A stretch of 64,000 nt of DNA from Tetrahymena elliotti 4EA (lineage: Eukaryota; Ciliophora; Oligohymenophorea; Hymenostomatida; Tetrahymenidae): the NCBI GenBank assembly GCA_000231825.2, contig JH720367.1, positions 124,001-188,000 of the forward strand, written 5' to 3'. The notes under the pieces were generated by a model. That model had not been told where the DNA came from, made no database searches, and worked only from the letters and a program-made list of their open reading frames with translations. Numbering within the stretch: position 1 is the first letter of the stretch; the number at the start of each line of letters is the position of its first letter. Shown one piece after another: positions 12,167 to 23,896 of the stretch. The translations under genes and the position numbers were made by a program.

Positions 12167-15100
12167 TTACCTACTTCATAAAAAGATAAATTTCTTTAAT
12201 GAATTACAGAATTTTAAACTCACCATATAAATTGTAAACCAAATTTACACCTCAATAGCAAACTAAAAATTTAGTACAAACCAAATATTTTTGCTTAATA
12301 ACTATATTTTTTAATACTTTTATGTCTCTTTTTTATGCAACTTCGTATAGTCTTCAAACTTCAAAAGTTTTATATTAATTTACAAACATTTTTAAAAGTT
12401 TTTTTCAGACAACTTCTTATTTTTTCAGCGTTTAATTTTCACATTTTTTATAAAATTATTTATTCATTTTCTATTAAATTTCTTCTTTATTTTTTATTTA
12501 AAATAATAAATATGCCATTTTATTATCCTTCAATTTAATCATTAACTATTTTTTTTAATGGTAAAAAAATATAAAAAATTTATCACATTAACATAAAAAT
12601 TTTTGTTTTGGGTATTTTTAGTTCAATTATTTTTTAAAAATTTTAATATAATAATTTCTTTTTTAATAATAGCTTTTATTCATATAAAAGTAATTTATAA
12701 TTCCAAATTAAATACATATTTATTTTTATTTATCATTAATCTAGTTATATCATTGTTTAGAAAATTAATCAAAAAAAATAAAAATTAAAAAAATTATTTG
12801 CTATTCTAATTTAATTTAAAAATTCAAGCTAAGTTATAATAAGCAAAAATATGAGCCATATGCATCAAAATGCATTTAAAGCTAAATATTTCCACCAAGG
12901 TAGATAGATAGGATATAAAAATTTACATTTATTTAAAAAGTTTACACTCAAAATTAGAAGAAACCTTTCAGGCATCATTGAATTACAAAAGCTTTTTTGA
13001 AAGAATTGTACTTCATTTTTTTGTTTGATAACATTTGTAATAGAAATGATTGAGTGAATTAAATATTTTTAGTATTATAGAAGCGCAGTTTGAGAAAAAT
13101 TTTATTCATTTAAAATGAATAACCATCTTTATTTTATTTCTTCTTAACTATGTTTTTTTTATTTCCATTCTAAATTACAGTTTTTCTATTATTTTTGATT
13201 TTTAAATGAAAAGAAAGAATTCTTCAAATCTTATTTTTAAAATTCTTATAAAAAAACATTCTTTTTAATACAAAGAAAATCATTTACAAATAATATTTTA
13301 AAAAAGAAAAGTATGCATATTTTATTGTTGATTGTTGTTCTTTGATAAAGTTATTATAAATTCTTTTATTGTTGATGATTAGAGAGCAGAAAAAGAAAAT
13401 AAGAAAATCAACTCAAATTCATTCAGTGTAAAATAAAAATTGATTGATTTATTTTGTTTGTCCAATTTTTTCTAATGTGATTTTCTTTTGATTAATTTTA
13501 ACGATAAGTTGGTTTTTGTAATGAATATAAAGAGCCAATCTTGCTCTTTTTGATAATGATCATAAAATGTGATAGCTGATACCCAACCGTTTAATTTTAT
13601 GATTGTGCTAAAAATTTAATGAAACCAAATTCATTTTACAAAAATGCCACTAATCTTATGAAGAATTCATCAATAATATTATGCTAAATGAATGAAAGTG
13701 AATAATTAGGTTACATCTGTTGCTATTTACTAAAAGAGTATTATTAAAAGTAAAGAATCATAGAAAAATTAGAAAGAAGTACTATTATTAACTTTAAGGG
13801 TTTAAAATTTCACACTTTTGAATTTTCTATTTTTGAAATTAATATAGAGGGAGTGTCTACTTTTGCAATAACTCAGATTGATTTTTATCAGCTTTCTTTA
13901 ACTTTTATCTCAATGTTAAATTTTAATGTTGCATGAAAAATTACATAATTTTAGTTAAAAATGATACTCAGGTTGTAAGTGTATAGTGATGTTGAAATTT
14001 AACAAACTAGCCATTACTTTCAAATTCAATTCAATCAGTTTTTGAATTTTATTGATAAAGCTTTTTGGACTGAAGAGTATTATTACTTTGTTTCAAAATA
14101 AAGTAAAATAAGTTTATTATTTTCTTAATTCTAAATGATAAAATAATTGTTTTGAGTATTAATTTAGAATTCTATTAAATTAGTTAAAAATTATTATGAT
14201 TTGATTGTATTCTCAATATTTGCTATGTAAAGACTTAAAATAATATTTATTGTGTCCAGTATGATTATACTCTATTTAAAAGTTAAGCCCTAAAATAATA
14301 GCCAATATAATCTTAATTTGTTTAAACCTAGTAAATTTTACTTATTTTTTATTATTCTTGATGTATAATATTTTTATTTAGCTCATACTAATCTATTGAT
14401 TAAGGATACCGCCATTTATATTTGCAAAACACTATTATTATTAATATTTGTTTTATTAGTTAGTAAAAAACTATTAATTTTAAGACATTTATTTTATATA
14501 AATTTGGGCTAATTTTCTTAATTATGTGTATGGTAGAATTGTCCTAAAGAAATTTCAACTTTAACGATATGAAATGGACTATGAAAGTTTCATTTATAAG
14601 TAAATGCAAATTTAATAGTTTTTAAATGATAAGATGCTGCTATTATTTCAAATGAAAAAGAAAATTGGAAAGGGGAAAAATTATCAGAAAGTGAAAAGAA
14701 AATAATTGGTTTTAAGGAATTAAAAAAAATTTAGTGGGGGAAATTTTAATTTAATATTCAAAATCAGGAAAACTGAGTCTCAGAGAATTTCTGACATTGT
14801 AAAAACAAAGCAAAAACTGGTGGGGTAATGAAATAAAGGAGCATTTCAATTCGTTTTAGTAGATTGATTGGCTTAAATTACTGGAATTAAGTACTTTAGT
14901 AAAAAAGGCTAATAAATTTCAAAAATGAAATAAGTTGATAATAATAATAAATAAATTTAAATAAAAAATAATATAATTCGGTGCATCTAAAGGATTGCAT
15001 TTATTTATTCACTCATCCAAAAGTCAGAGTTAAAATAAGGACATCTACTTAACTTAACTTTCTCTTACAGATATAAATATTTAGTAGATATTTGGAATTT

Positions 15101-15931
15101 CAAATTTATTAAAGTTAAGCGTAAATACTTTTCAACGTTTAATTAAGTTAAAATAAATAGCCTTGCTTATAAATTTTCATTAATATAGTCATAAATAGAC
15201 AAAAAAATAGCAGCTACTTGATAATTAAAGAAACGAGTCTTAATAACATGATGCCAAATAAAAGTAAAAGGATCTAGCAAAAAATACGTAATAGACAACT
15301 ACTAAAGTAAATTAATTAGTTTAATCAACGAAAGCAATTAATATTTCTCTTAATTTTTAGAATCTCTTTCTTCTATTTTTTTCTTATGAAGATTTTAATG
15401 TGGTTAACCAAACAGATAAAATTTCATTCATAAATCAAAATTTTCAAAAACTTTAAAAAGTTCTTTAAAAATGAGTGTTTTAATAAAAGAAAAAAATAAA
15501 ATACATTGAAAACGACAAAACAAAACTTGAAAACAGCATTACCAAAAAACAACAAAGAATCAACATTAAAATCTACTTGATACATATAATCTATCTACCT
15601 AAAAAAGCTATTACATTAGTCTACCAAGAGCTAATTTTTCTCATCTATTTCAAATCAAATTAAAGCAAAGCAAAACAAAACAAAACACAGTCCTCTCTCT
15701 CACTTTTCCTTTATAAGTATTTTAAAGCCACAAAATTTAACTATAAAAAAATTAATTAACTAATTTAAAATTTTTCTTTCGATCTCTGTTTCACAGAACA
15801 ATTTGAGAGAAGGAAATTGTAATTAAAATCTCTTCTAAAAATTGTCAAAGCACAATTAAATAAAGAGCTACTAATCATTCATTAAATCAATCTGGTAAAT
15901 TAAAAAAAACAAACTAAAATCTTTGAATTTA
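12167..15931. other. Longest gene-free stretch in the window
   Basis: About 3.8 kb of A/T-rich DNA between the B55 and kinase genes. Short hydrophobic ORFs at 12335-12788 are A/T artefacts. A purine-rich patch around 14640-14830, with GTGGGGG and TGGTGGGG, is more G-rich than its surroundings and is unexplained. A small perfect hairpin (AAAGAGC/GCTCTTT) sits at 13529-13549. The final ~250 bases are pyrimidine-rich and look like the 5' leader of the kinase gene. Confidence 0.5.
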
Positions 15932-17269
15932 ATGGAACTTTCATAAACAGTAGATGAGGGTTATGCCCCTTATCGGCATTTGCTTGAAAATTTTACAAGC
16001 AAAAATTTAACATCTAATAATTCTTGCTCTTCAATGAGCACCAGTGCAACTATAAGCACTTTAACCACCAACCCCTTAAATCACGATAAAATCACAAGTC
16101 AATTTCACTTAAGTGATCCTACTTTAAGCCAACTCATTCCTTTCAACTAAAAAATGATTCATGATTCAATCCAATCTAATCATTTAATTAATATTAGATA
16201 GTAATTAGAAAAGGGAAGTGGTAGTGAAATTTGGGAAGGCAGAAACTCTTCTCATGATTGCATATTCAAAATTGTTAAAAAAAATTCAAATACCTCAACT
16301 TATACCCAATTACTAAATGAGTACGAGATTTTAAAGAAAAAAATACCTACTTCTCACCCAAATATTGTTAAGATATATGATATGTACCACAATATTGAAC
16401 ATCCTAAGGAACCTGAGCAACCAGTTGTAGCATTATCTATGAAGAGGTATACGTATGATGGTATTAGATGTTTAAGAGAATATTAGAATACTATCCCTAT
16501 GGTGAAAATATGAATCGCCATCAAGTAGCTCTCAAGTGCTCTCGCTCATATCCATTCATACAATATTGTACATAACGATATCAAACTTGATAATATATTC
16601 ATCTAAAAAAGAACAAATAAGTGCTCTTTAATATCATCTCATAATACTTCAGACAGTATTGCAGGTGGGATTTAATAACTCAGTACCAACTCTAGCGATG
16701 TTAGCGATGACAATCAAATCAAAACTGAGAGCTACCAAAACGAAAAAACAGGTAATGCTCAAAACGATTAGAAAAATCTTGATGAGCAGTTACAATTTGT
16801 CTTAGGAGATTTTGGACTTTCTTGCTATTATTAGGATTAAGATTCTCTTTCTTTTGAGGGATACAAAAAAATTTTTGACAATAGAAATTTGTTATTCCAA
16901 GCCCCCGAAGTGCATTACTTTACATAAGAGGAGACACAATAAAAATTTGATTTAAAAAAGGCTGATATTTATGCACTTGGAATGACATTTTTTGTCTTAA
17001 TATTTGGTTAATACCCTAAAAAATACCCACAACCTCAAATGAGAGACCCTATTTATAGATATATCATCAAGCATGATGTGGAGAATTTCTATCAAAAAAT
17101 TAAGACTTTTCGTAAGGATTTTGAAAGCGAAGTAGGAGGTTATTAAAACGCTATAAAATTGGTTACCCTCCTCATGAAAATGATGCATCAAGATCCTCAA
17201 AAGCGTATATCTTTGAGTGAAGTTATAAGTACAATAAATGAAATAGCATTCCCTCACGCTTCAGCTTGA
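15932..17269 (+). pseudogene. Protein kinase gene with an internal in-frame TGA
   Basis: One intronless frame from ATG 15932. After a ~75-residue Ser/Thr-rich leader comes a full Ser/Thr-type kinase domain. Visible motifs are the glycine loop GSGSEI, the lysine strand CIFKIVKK, helix C Glu in NEYEIL, the catalytic loop VHNDIKLDN, GDFGLS, FQAPEVH, and DIYALGMTFF, ending at KRISLSEVISTINEI. HND replaces the usual HRD, but the catalytic Asp is kept. Codon 194 (16511-16513) is TGA, in the helix just before the catalytic loop (MVKI-TGA-IAIKQL), so under the ordinary ciliate code the product would end before the active site. No frameshift exists over the whole domain. It is either a young pseudogene, a sequence error, or a recoded gene. 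A second TGA (17267-17269) comes right where a kinase domain normally ends. The next locus is a decayed Piwi gene. Confidence 0.75.
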
Positions 17270-18241
17270 CAATAAATTGTGAAATAGAAATTCAATTAAA
17301 ATGCTAAACCAGCTAACTAAAAAAAAAACTTAAACGCTCAAAATGATGAGGGATACGCAATAGAAAATATTGAGTAAGATGAGAGATTCATTTTTGTTTT
17401 AAATTGAAATAATTATACTAATCTCAATGAAGCATCTTACCTTATTAATCTTACTTTATAATAAAAAGCAAACACTTTCTTTATGAATCTACTCTACTAA
17501 TTACTCTACTTAATTGCCAATATTTTACTTTATATTAGATATTCTTCTAAAGAGAATACAAACCAGCTATAATTTGAAATAGCTTTTTACTATTTACTAT
17601 TCCTGAATTCAGCTGAAATTAGCTAATTTGATTGAGAGAAATCAGATAGCAACTTTTTTATTACCAGTAGGTTAAATGATTAAATCACAAATGGCATAAA
17701 AAAAATCACCTACCTACAGTGTTTATTCTTTCTTGATAGAGAAAAAAATAATTGTGCATAAGAAATCATTAAATCTCATAATAATAAATTCTTCTCCCTT
17801 AGAAATTGTTCATAATCGACCAGAAAAATTAAATTAATTAATCAAATAATTAATTTAAAACCCTCTAGTTCAAAAGGTATCTAAATAGCTAACTAACTAA
17901 ATAACTCTTTATCAATTCATCAATCCAAGGATTTGATCCTTAGAGAGTCTACTTCTTTCTTAGACTTGTAAATTAATAAATCACATCTCAAATCTTTTTC
18001 TCTTATCTAGCTCACTTCTCTCAATCTTAACTATTTAATTCATCTTATCAAGCTGTTCAATATTTTAACTTAAGTACCCCTCCATCGATATATTAGAGTT
18101 AGGGGAAATTAATATCTCATTTAGGCTAACCACTAAATTGAATAAAAAATTTTTTTACAAACAAACCTTATTCGTATTATAGTAATTGCTTATTTATAAC
18201 AGTATTTTACTTCAAATATCTTTTAAAATGATATAAATTGA
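17270..18241 (+). other. Open continuation of the kinase frame, split by TGA codons
   Basis: The kinase frame continues in phase with coding-like base use (richer in C and G than other gene-free DNA here). It gives K/N/Q-rich and helical segments such as DEGYAIENIEQDERF and FEIAFYYLLFLNSAE. It is interrupted only by TGA at 17405-17407 and 17633-17635, and closes at 18239-18241. It could be a C-terminal tail lost to nonsense changes, a recoded tail with TGA as Trp, or an unusual 3' UTR. I cannot decide between these. Confidence 0.4.
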
Positions 18242-18660
18242 TCTATAATAAAATTCAAATTCAAAAGAAAGGAAATTTATTTAAAGATGAAATGAAGATA
18301 AATAAATTAAACAAAACTTATGTCTCTTACTTTATATAAGCATCATATTTTTCCAAAGTAAAATTCAAATAAAGGGATTTTTATTTATCAAATTTAATTT
18401 TGAATTATTTAAAACTACTTCAAAATAATTAAGAGAAGATGATAGTTTATAATTACAATAATTAACTCAAATTAATTTGAAATTCCTCTAAAAAACATTA
18501 AACTTTTTGATTTTGTAAAGAAATATGTATAATCGAGTTATGATAGATAATTTAATAACCAATTAAAAAAAGAAGATAAATTTTATAAAAAAGAACAGTG
18601 TAAGTAATACTTTTAAGTATTTTATTTTATTGGATATTTATAGATTAATTAAGAAAGATT

Positions 18661-20985
18661 TCAAATATAAAATAGACTTTTGGTTAAATTTTCATGAAAA
18701 TTTTCTTCAATAGTATCGCTAACAAATTTAGATATTTTTTCTGCATATTTTAAAGCTGCTGGTACTCTAATAGGTCCAGAAAAATTGTAGTAATTAAAGG
18801 TTTGGAAATAATACCCAACATTTTTATAAACTTGCAAAACGTGGAGTAAAGTCTTGCTTGAAATCCTTGAATCCATTTTATATTGCATTCATTTCTATCA
18901 AAATACTCTATTAAATGTAGTCTTCATTTCATCCTTATCTATATATTATAATTTCTTCAGGAAAGGACTTTGTATTTTTATTGTAAGAATCTAAAGCATT
19001 TTGGATAATTTAAGAGAGTTATGGAAGTTCTGTATCATTTTTCTTTATAATTTCTACTCCAGAATAATATTTGTTGAAATCATTGTTGATTGAAGCAACA
19101 ATACCTGTAACCAACCTATTAGTTCTTAATACTTTTTCAGCTTGTCTCTATGCCAATAATCATTATATTTTGGTTAATTTAAGCTGGACTTTCAACTCTC
19201 CAAATTCTTTTTCCAAGCTTTACAGTAACAATTTTTGAAGCTATACTGCTGGCATGTTTATTCATAATAACTTTAATTGTAACATGCTATGATTCTATTC
19301 CAGCCTCCTATTATTTGTTAAAAAACTTCTTCATTTCAGAATACAATTACCTGTTATTTTTGTTAAAATCACCAAAAGTCAAAACAAACTAAGGAAGATC
19401 ATTTTTTTAAAAATCTTAATCTAATTTATCAATCCAGCTTTTAGAATTCCAATCTTATACAGTATGATAAACTGGATCAGAAACATTAATGTTAAATTTT
19501 GTTGAAGCTGAAGTTAAAATATTTAGAAATTATTAAGCTAAACTGTGATCTTTCTAGTGGTAAATGATATGCCAATCTTTAAAGTCAATTTTATCTAGAA
19601 TTGGTTCTTTTATTTCAAAGTTTCCTTAAGGATTGTTGATAACTACACTTTTGTTCAGAAAAATTTAAGGTGGTTTAAGTTAAAAAGCCAAAAAGACATT
19701 ATCCTCATAGTCAATTGTGATACTACTACTTTCTTATGTTTTTTAGCTTAATAATTTGCAAATATTTTTGATGTGAAATATCTTTCGGAAGGAGTTAAAT
19801 TAGTGTGGTTAGATATTTTCTTTTGAGCAAAGTAATTTTTACTCTACATCTCAGTTATTCCTGTCATAATACATAACTCAGGTATTAAGAATATTTCTTG
19901 CATTTTCCAAATACTTGTATTTCCTTCCCTAAACATTTTTTTACATACAAGAAGCCAGTTCATATTTAGAATTTTAGCACCTTAAATAGTGATCTTGCAA
20001 AGGTTATTGGTAGGTTTGCTGTCTTTGATATGAAAATTGACTAAGGATTCTTATTATAATCTACACTATTTATTAAATAAGTCTTATTATTATTTTTCGC
20101 AAACGCTATTTTTCCTACAATATCTGTATTAAAATTCATATTTTAAAAAAAAAATTCACAAAAAGGAAGATAAAGCAAGAATGGAAAGAGAACAGGCCGA
20201 ATAAAATAAAATAAAATGATTCTATAATATATAAATAATATTGTTATCCATGTTGTTTAACAAGCTATTATATATAATTCATATATTCTAAGGCTGTTTC
20301 ACTTCTAAAAATCCTACTTATAAAACCAATCTTCAGAAAAAGTTTGACTACCTAGGAAAGACATTAAATAAAAATCCCTTATATATTTCAAGACCATCTT
20401 GTTAATTTTTTCTTATGGATAACATTTTTAGTTGCTCAGAAGTATCAAAGTAGTCATTCTTCTTTCCTTAAAAGGCATAATTCTCCTTTATCAAATGGTT
20501 TATGAAGATAATATTTAGTAATTTAATATATTTATTTTGTTTATTTTACAAAAGAGTAATCATGTCAGATTTTAATCCTTTTTCTTTTAATAGAGGACAC
20601 TAATTACAGAGCCTTAAAGAAATGGAGTAAAATATTCCATCAATTAATTATGATGATATCTCTCTAAATGTACTTAACTAATTTTAATTTAGATTTCTGT
20701 AACTAAACAATTTTTTTCCTGAAAAGCAGAACAAGCCTATTACTTCTTAAATTTTTTAGTTTAACTATATTAAGATTTTATAAATGAGCACCTTATTGTC
20801 TTATACAATTTCAGGGTAAAAACTAACATCATATTCATAGCAGCATATCATTTTGATTATCTTCAAATCAATTAGATACTTCATCTTAATTTTTCATAAC
20901 AAATATATTTGATAGCAGACTGATTTTATCATAACATTAAGAAAAATTCGAAGATTTACAAGGTCTCTTGGGTAGTTTGATCATT
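18661..20985 (-). pseudogene. Piwi/Argonaute pseudogene, multiply frame-shifted
   Basis: Pieces of one Piwi protein can be read in order on the minus strand, but in changing frames. Near 20985-20880 there is an N-terminal piece (KRPCKSS... SLLSNIFV). Near 20840-20790 there is YEYDVSFYPEI. At 20400-20340 there is DGLEIYKGFLFNVF. At 20100-20040 there is a PAZ start (NNKTYLINSVDYNKNPQS). At ~19890-19846 there is the PAZ end (PELCIMTGITEM), followed by NHTNLTPSERY. At 19300-19141 there is a PIWI core (SQHVTIKVIM... KRIWRVESP... MIIGIE). At 18820-18661 there is the C-terminus (YYNFSGPIRVPAALKYAEK... LFYI, then TGA). At least four frame changes and a TGA at 19137-19139 separate them. All three catalytic positions are altered: GIE for GID, YRQG for YRDG, and YAEK for YAHK. 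It cannot give a full slicer protein. It faces the damaged kinase gene. Confidence 0.85.
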
Positions 20986-22241
20986 TTTATTTTTAGTTTT
21001 ATAATAAAAGATGTACAAATAGATTCTAATTATTTTAAAAATTGTCTCAAATTAATGTAAATTAAAAAAATTAACAGTAAGGAGTTTACAGAGCTCTTTC
21101 TATCTCAAAATTATTTTAATTTGACATTCTAATCTGTCATAAAATAAAATGTTTATTATCTCAACTTTTTCTATTTTTGATCAATATTTTAATTTTTTGA
21201 AATGTTATCTGTTAAATAAAAATCAAACAAGAAAATCTTTTAATACAAAAACAACATAAAGATTGATTTCCGATATTCCATAAATTTTTTATCTTAATTG
21301 TCTCAGTTTAAAAAGTAGAATCTGATCAAATTTTTACATTTTTAGCTTGTCTTGAAGAAACAAAAATCTTTTCTTCCAAATAAAATTCTTGAATTATTTC
21401 ACTCTTTTATTGATTTTTAAAATTTCTTTTGGATAAAAAATTGAAAGAGTTTTTAAAAATTGAGATTTGAAAAGTATCATATTTAAGTAAAATTACAAAA
21501 ATCACGATAAAAAATTAACAGTTATTATAACAGTTAAAATATTTTTAGTTATTAAATCTCCAAGCATTTATTTAAAATTAAAACAAAATATAGATTTGAT
21601 ACAATTTTTTAATTTTCGATATTTTTTGCTCTGTTTAAAATATAAAATATTTTACATTTTTATTGATAGATACATAATTGTTTTTTGTGTGATCAATTGA
21701 AGTAATTTTTAATATTTATGAATTGAATTAAAAAAATTGATTAATATATAAATAAATCTTTATGAAATGAGATAAAATCTAAAGTCTCAAATTTGAATTT
21801 TAAAAGAAAGTATGTAAAATCCTACAAATTTACCATTTATTCGTTTTCAAATTTAATCTTTAACATTCTTGGTAAAAAATAAATTATGACAGACAAAAAT
21901 ATATATTTATTTACTTCTATTCATTTTTTATTAAAGAAGTATATAAGGAAGTTATTATTTCTCTCTGTTTTTTTAGATGAATCTGATCAAAATTTTAATT
22001 TTTGATCTTTTTTTCCAAAATAAAATGGAAAACATAATTTTACTTTAATTTTTTAAATGTTTTTTTGAGAAGCAGTTTTTAGAACTAGATGAAATTTGTG
22101 CAATTTGGAGTTAAGAAAATGAATAAATAAAATTTTTATTAATTTAAAACTATGTTTCTAACATATAAATATTAAAAACGTAAATAGATACATGATAAAT
22201 CAATAATTTAAAATAAAGACCTATTTAATTAATTATATTTA
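20986..22241. other. Gene-free A/T-rich stretch
   Basis: Very A/T-rich DNA upstream of the Piwi remnant and downstream of the EBP-like gene. I see no coding frame or repeat array in it. Confidence 0.5.
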
Positions 22242-23179
22242 TCAATCTTTCTTTGATTTTTTAGTGCTGACAGGTCTTTGAACTTTATCAAAGCTATCGT
22301 AATAATTTTCACCACTTCTATTTTCAATAGCACAAATATTAAATGACCATCTATCTTGGGCTACTATATTATTATAAGCAACAACCATATTATAGAAAGG
22401 AAGAATGATCCAAACAGGATTGAAGAAAACAAAGCAAATCCAGAAAAGTAAAATGTTTTAGGTAGAGAAGGTGAAACAACTAAAAATTATTTTTAAAATA
22501 AAAAAATTATTAATATTTAATTTTGATATTTTCAATTTATTGTTTTTAGTTTATTTTAATTTCAGGATTTCAAAATATAATATTTTTAAAGTTAACCCTA
22601 AACACTGTTTTATTAAAATTCAATATTAATTTATTTATATGTAGCGTTTATTACCTTTCTTCAGGACAAACGTTAACGAAGTTGTTCATGTATTCATCAT
22701 AGACAAAAACATAGGTAAATACAAGCTAAAGGAATGAAGACAATAAGGAGAAGACTTCTCTCTTTAAACCTCTGCTGCTTAAGTAAAGTCTAGCAGTGTA
22801 AAGGCAAAGAGGTCCATGTAAGAATAATTCACAGAAAGAAACAGCTCTGACAGCATTTTCTTTAACCTTATATCTAAAAAAAACAAAGTATTAAAGAATC
22901 AATTCAAGATAATAATGCAATTGAAATTTACCTATTATCCATTAATGAATAAGCTCTAAGTAAAGGATCACATTAATGAAGGGCTCCAACAAAACCATCC
23001 CATGTGATATGGATAATAGCACCATTGAATAAGTACCAATAAAAAGCGAATTTTTCATAAGCAGTCATATTAACCTATTTCTTAACTACGATGGTCACGA
23101 AAATGAGCATCAAGGGTAATAAATGAAGCTTAATAACTTCAAATATTTCATCAAAATGATCTTCAATATTAATTCCCAT
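22242..23179 (-). CDS. EBP-family (EXPERA domain) sterol isomerase-like membrane protein
   Basis: Three exons on the minus strand: 23179-22932, 22873-22655, 22479-22242; 234 residues, the usual EBP length. EBP isomerises the C8 double bond of sterols to C7 in the ER membrane. Aligned landmarks are NGAIIHITWDGFVGALH (human EBP has a His-x3-Glu in this segment; here it is His-x3-Asp), YSLMDNRY, AVSFCELFLHGPLCLY (conserved Glu and GPL turn) and the last helix FWICFVFFNPVWIILPFYN. Four to five membrane helices are visible. The tail VSTKKSKKD is lysine-rich, which would suit ER retention. Other EXPERA members (TMEM97, TM6SF) are possible, but length and motif order favour EBP/EBPL. Its start codon faces the start of the next gene 717 bases away. 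Confidence 0.82.
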
Positions 23180-23896
23180 GATTTTATTTGCTTTTACTTA
23201 ATCTATATATTAATTTATTTTCTTTACTTTAATTTCTTTAAAAGTCTTGCAAAAAACCAAATTCAAATATAAATTATTTTTATTTAGAACAAATCTTGAG
23301 ACCACGTATCTTTTTCATCACAAACAAATACTAGGCACACAAGACATTCTCCTTATTTTCAATACTTTAAAGTTAACTTATTTTAATTTTCATAATTATT
23401 ATTAAAATTAATTTAGTTATTTCTTAAAACCGAAATTGATAAAATCATATTAGTATTGTTTTCTTTTTAATTTCTAATTTTCAAAAGAAAGAAAGATACA
23501 TTCTCTAAATTAAGATAGATAGATAGAATCTTTTTAATATTAAAATTAAGAAACTAAGTATCTGAAAAGAATTTTTTTTAGAATAGTAATTAATTAAAAA
23601 ATAAAAATTTGACTTATTATTTTAATAAATACAATGCTTATTTATTCTTATTACTATGATCCTTGTTCTATTAAAAATGTAAATATGAGAGGGTTTTACA
23701 AAGCTATTATTTTTATAATAATCACGACTTTCTATTTTAATATTATTTTTTAGTTTGTTTGATTATTTGTTAGTTTGAAAATAGTTATGATAACTTCTCA
23801 TTCAACTGAAAGATTGGTTAAAATATTAAATCATTATTATTAAAACAAAAAATATTAGTGAATTTAGGAGTTATTAATTAAAAGAAAAAAGTACAA
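23180..23896. promoter_or_regulatory. Divergent intergenic region
   Basis: 717 bases between two head-to-head start codons, so it should hold both promoters. It is A/T-rich throughout, with no reading frame and no element I can name. Confidence 0.4.

Noticed and set aside
12335..12788. Two short hydrophobic ORFs
   Set aside because: They are made of F, I, L, K and Y only, as expected from T- and A-rich DNA.
13529..13549. Perfect 7-bp hairpin followed by T residues as a terminator
   Set aside because: Bacterial-type terminators do not apply in a ciliate nucleus, and short hairpins arise by chance in such A/T-rich DNA.
15248..15580. A 110-codon basic ORF upstream of the kinase
   Set aside because: Length is not surprising when only TGA stops translation; composition is low-complexity K/N/F/Q, and it lies in the probable 5' leader region.
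16499..16525. A possible 27-base intron (GT...TAG) removing the kinase TGA
   Set aside because: It is far shorter than any intron here, and removal would delete the conserved helix residues (IAIKQL) before the catalytic loop.
19108..19124. Partial AACCAACCT match to the breakage sequence
   Set aside because: It lies in the PIWI coding remnant and matches only the core; chance and coding constraint explain it.
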